Part shown: in pieces, positions 61,202-64,000 of the stretch
How the letters are laid out: the number at the start of each line of letters is the position of its first letter
Numbering within the stretch: the stretch's first letter is position 1
NCBI RefSeq assembly: GCF_900108065.1
Contig: NZ_FNVQ01000001.1
Location: 434,001-498,000, forward strand
Reading direction: 5' to 3'
Length of the DNA: 64,000 nucleotides
Source: Marinobacterium lutimaris
GTDB taxonomy: Bacteria > Pseudomonadota > Gammaproteobacteria > Pseudomonadales > Balneatricaceae
Notes under the pieces: model-generated
Seen by the model: only the letters and a program-made list of their open reading frames with translations
What the model was told of the DNA's origin: nothing
The model's database searches: none
Made by a program: the position numbers and the translations under genes

Positions 61202-61382
61202 TACAAAGCGGTAGCGCAGTGTTCTGCAGAAGGAACTGATCGCGGGCAAACGTCTGTTTAAAAGCTGTCTTGACCGATGCAGACTTAATCAATAATACTT
61301 GGTTCAGACGCTGGAACTGCAACTCTCTGATTTTGGTGGCATATTCGTCGGAGAGCGCGCGAATTAGAGAAGGAAGTAATTG
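61202..61382 (+). promoter_or_regulatory. fimV upstream region with candidate promoter
   Basis: TTGACC (61270-61275) with either AATAAT (61291, spacing 15) or TAATAC (61293, spacing 17) is a possible sigma70-type promoter for fimV. No terminator for usg is evident in this gap, so read-through is possible. Confidence 0.4.
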
Positions 61383-64000
61383 ATGCTGCGCAAACTCGCT
61401 TTAAGCCTCGCGGTTGCCGGGGCTCTCAGCGCAACTCAGGCGAATGCCCTGGGACTTGGAGCGATCCAGGTTAACTCGGCGCTGAACGAACCGCTGAATG
61501 CTGAAATCAAGTTGCTGCAGGTTCGAGACCTGTCGCCGTTGCAGATTCAACCGCGTATGGCCGATATCGACGAGTTTTCGCTGGCTGGCATTAGCAAGTC
61601 GCGTTTTCTCAGCGATGTAAAATTCGATGTCAGGGTGATGCCGGACGGTACGGGTGTTATCCGCCTTAACTCCAGTACCCCGATCAAGGAGCCATTCCTC
61701 AACTTCCTGGTTGAAGTGAACTGGCCCAGCGGTCGCCTGGTCCGTGAATACACCCTGCTGCTGGATCCGCCGCTGTTTGACCCCACGCCCGCACCGGGCA
61801 CACAGGTCGTCCAGCCCGCTCAGACGGTAGCTCCCGCAGCGCCTGCGACGCAGCAGGTAGCGCCGGGCACCAGTTTTGCGGCGCCTTCCCGGCCTGCAGA
61901 TGTTTCCAATATCAAAACCCGAGCCAACCCGAACACCGAAGTCTACGTCGATGTAGACGATACGCTTTGGGAACTGGCGCTGGAGCATCGTCCGAACCGC
62001 TCCGTAACCCCCGAACAGATGATGATTGCGCTGCAGCGCAAAAATCCCCAATCCTTCCCGGGCGGCAATATTAATATGCTGAAGGCCGGCACGGTTATGC
62101 GCCTGCCGACCCTGGAAGAGATCAAGCAGCTGAGCGCTGCAGAAGCGAAAGCCGAAGCGCGCCGTCAGACCGAGGTATGGCGTAACCGTGGTTCCAGCGC
62201 TCCGGCTCCTGCGCCGGAAGCCGCTGCAACCGATGATGCCGCACCGGTTGAAACCAGCTCGGATTCAGGTACTGCTGCTGGTGAGGCGTCCGATGGCGAC
62301 AGCCAGCTCAAGGTTGTAGCCCCCGAAACGCCTGCTGAAAGCGATCAGGCCTCTACCGCCAGTAGCGACGACTCCCAGTCTACTGAGGATGCGGCAGTAG
62401 TCGCTGAAGAGGGCGCGGGAAGTGCCGAGGGTGTTGTGGATGCCCAGGATCTTGCTGGCCGCAACGAAGAGCTCGAAAACCGTCTCTTGCTGACCCAGGA
62501 GTCGGTAGCGAAGGTAGAGCTCGAAAATAACGAGCTTAATGAAAAACTCGACGCGATCGTCTCCCAACTCGATAAAATGCAACAACTGATCGAGCTTAAG
62601 GATCGTGAGTTGGCGATGATGCAGCAGCAGCTGGATCAGCGCGATGCGACCGACGAAGAGACCGCAGGCTTTATCGATCAGATGCTGAAAAACCCAGCCT
62701 ACCTGGCCGGTGCCGGTGGCGCTGTCCTGCTGGCGTTCCTTCTGGGTCTGCTGTTGGCCCGCCGCGGCAAGGGTAAAGAAGATAAGGCTGTTGAGGTGCG
62801 TGAAGCCTCTGAGCCCAAGCCCAAGGCTCCGGTCGATAGTGCTGACTCTGACGCGATTCCTGATATGGCGATCGCAGCGGCTGCGGGTGCGGCGGGTGCT
62901 GCTGTGGCAGCTAGCGCTGCAGCGGATGAGTCAGAGCCTGAGTCGGAGTTGCAGGCCAAGGCTGATAACGACCTGGCCGATGATGATCTCAGTGACCTGG
63001 ATCTCGACATGGACCTGGATCTCGACGAAGCCGTTGAAGAGACTGAGGCAGCCGAGAGTATCAGTGATGACGAATTCGATCTGGGAGTCGATGAGCTTGA
63101 AGAGCCTGCGCCAGTAGCTGAGGATGATTCTCTCGATACAGGACTCGATGATCTGCTGGCTGAAAATGACAGCGATGATGAGCTTCCGGGCGCGCTGGAC
63201 GATGATCTTAGCGATCTTGACCTGGCGCCGGATGAGCCGCTTGTCGCGACTGAATCAGAAGAGGTTGCGGAGCCTGAGTTGGAAGCGGATGAACTCGACT
63301 TCGCCGTGAACGGTTTTGGTGAAGATGAGGCGGATGAAGAAGATGATCTTATAGATCTGCCTGACGATCTTGAGTTCGCCGTGAGTCAGCCAGGCGCCGA
63401 AACGTCAGAGGAAACCGAGCCTGAGTCTGAAGAGGATGAGCTTGCGGGTCTGGACTTCGCCGTGGACAATAGCGCCGGCACACTCGATGGCGAAGACGGC
63501 GATGATGATCTGCTGGAAGACTTCTTTAGCGAAGAGGTTGAGTCCAAGGATGAATTCTCCTCACTGAGCGAGACCAGTGACGAAGACGTAGCGCCGCTGA
63601 CCGACGAGTCGGTAGACGTGGATACACTGGAAGACACATTCAGTCTTGGTACGGTGGAACCGCTGACCGAGCCGGATGATTCTGCGGTCGATGATGCGTT
63701 GGATGAGATGCTCCTCAACTCCTACGGCGATGAAGAGGAAGATGAAACCGGCACTGCGGCAGCGGCCGCGGGCAATTCGGTCGATGAAGACGATCTTGAT
63801 GCCCTGCTTGCATCGTTCGAGCCTGAAGAGGAAGAGGAATTCAAGCCTCAGATGCGTCCGGGTGAACGGGTCGAAGAGGAGCTCACTGCCAATATTGCGC
63901 ATGATCTCGAAACTGATCTGGATGCCGAGCTGGATGAGCTGCTGGACTCCACCGATGACGAGATCGCCTTAGAAGAGGAAAACGCTACCGAGTCTTCGGA
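61383..64000 (+). CDS. fimV: FimV-type polar scaffold protein (partial, cut by window end)
   Basis: Peptidoglycan-binding inner-membrane scaffold that localises type IV pili and polar proteins. From the ATG at 61383, 872 codons are open to the window end. A signal peptide (LRKLALSLAVAGALSATQANA) precedes the FimV N-terminal domain (about 22-140: LGLGAIQVNSALNEPLNAEIKLL). A LysM-like domain (about 186-245) contains VDDTLWELALEHRPNRSVTPEQMMIALQRKNP. A coiled coil runs at about 370-425, and a transmembrane helix at about 440-458 (YLAGAGGAVLLAFLLGLLLARRG). A very acidic cytoplasmic region with repeated D/E runs follows. GAAGGAAG lies ahead of the start. The C-terminal FimV domain is outside the window. 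Confidence 0.93.
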   Translation, partial: MLRKLALSLAVAGALSATQANALGLGAIQVNSALNEPLNAEIKLLQVRDLSPLQIQPRMADIDEFSLAGISKSRFLSDVKFDVRVMPDGTGVIRLNSSTPIKEPFLNFLVEVNWPSGRLVREYTLLLDPPLFDPTPAPGTQVVQPAQTVAPAAPATQQVAPGTSFAAPSRPADVSNIKTRANPNTEVYVDVDDTLWELALEHRPNRSVTPEQMMIALQRKNPQSFPGGNINMLKAGTVMRLPTLEEIKQLSAAEAKAEARRQTEVWRNRGSSAPAPAPEAAATDDAAPVETSSDSGTAAGEASDGDSQLKVVAPETPAESDQASTASSDDSQSTEDAAVVAEEGAGSAEGVVDAQDLAGRNEELENRLLLTQESVAKVELENNELNEKLDAIVSQLDKMQQLIELKDRELAMMQQQLDQRDATDEETAGFIDQMLKNPAYLAGAGGAVLLAFLLGLLLARRGKGKEDKAVEVREASEPKPKAPVDSADSDAIPDMAIAAAAGAAGAAVAASAAADESEPESELQAKADNDLADDDLSDLDLDMDLDLDEAVEETEAAESISDDEFDLGVDELEEPAPVAEDDSLDTGLDDLLAENDSDDELPGALDDDLSDLDLAPDEPLVATESEEVAEPELEADELDFAVNGFGEDEADEEDDLIDLPDDLEFAVSQPGAETSEETEPESEEDELAGLDFAVDNSAGTLDGEDGDDDLLEDFFSEEVESKDEFSSLSETSDEDVAPLTDESVDVDTLEDTFSLGTVEPLTEPDDSAVDDALDEMLLNSYGDEEEDETGTAAAAAGNSVDEDDLDALLASFEPEEEEEFKPQMRPGERVEEELTANIAHDLETDLDAELDELLDSTDDEIALEEENATESS

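Overview
The window is an ordinary chromosomal stretch of an aerobic to microaerobic gammaproteobacterium, most likely a marine member of the Oceanospirillales/Pseudomonadales. This rests on Pseudomonas-like gene orders (lexA-sulA near a DUF6586 gene and topA; leuCDB-asd-usg-fimV), a complete cbb3 oxidase cluster with an FNR/Anr regulator, a LapD-LapG adhesin switch and two kinds of polyhydroxyalkanoate (PHA) synthase. Genus is inference. Coding density is high. I saw no rRNA, tRNA, CRISPR array, prophage, transposase or integrase.

Layout. 1-2.5 kb: end of a bile acid:sodium symporter gene, then queE, rdgC and apt. 2.6-13.8 kb: a leftward low-oxygen respiration block (ccoN-O-Q-P, ccoG-H-I-S, a TauE/SafE-like membrane protein, hemN, fnr). 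It carries FNR-type boxes upstream of ccoN, hemN and fnr. 14-17 kb: rlmM, a small monooxygenase-like gene, tusA, a ProQ/FinO gene and trxC, mostly rightward. 17-22.3 kb: leftward lapD, lapG, a DUF3080 lipoprotein and a MATE pump. 22.4-29.3 kb: class I phaC, a glutaredoxin-like gene, slt, uup and uspA. 29.3-35.4 kb: small unknown genes, topA, a DUF6586 gene, sulA and lexA. 35.4-41.2 kb: dinG, rhlB, a small membrane protein, gpsA and sixA. 41.1-46.9 kb: a PglL-type ligase, an alpha/beta hydrolase, a DUF4892 protein, a patatin-like protein, folE and an Smr gene. 46.9-51.6 kb: prmB, aroC, speD-speE and an MFS transporter. 51.8-54.6 kb: a second PHA locus (DUF6489, phaR, class III phaE-phaC). 54.6-64 kb: a LysR regulator divergent from leuC-leuD-leuB, then asd, usg and a fimV gene cut by the window end.

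How the genes work together. The left third encodes low-oxygen respiration: FNR as sensor, the cbb3 oxidase subunits, their copper and assembly factors, and the oxygen-independent heme enzyme. LapD and LapG form a c-di-GMP-controlled protease switch for a surface adhesin whose gene is outside the window. lexA-sulA, dinG, uup, topA and rdgC serve DNA metabolism and the SOS response. The right end makes leucine and the aspartate-family intermediate and ends in the FimV polar scaffold.

Most of the window is core genome and I found no clearly new multi-gene system. The strongest leads are a probable AUU start codon on lapG, coexisting class I and class III PHA synthases, an FNR box at hemN that overlaps the neighbouring stop codon, an unusual promoter/leader region between ccoN and rlmM, and a Usg protein without the Asd catalytic histidine.
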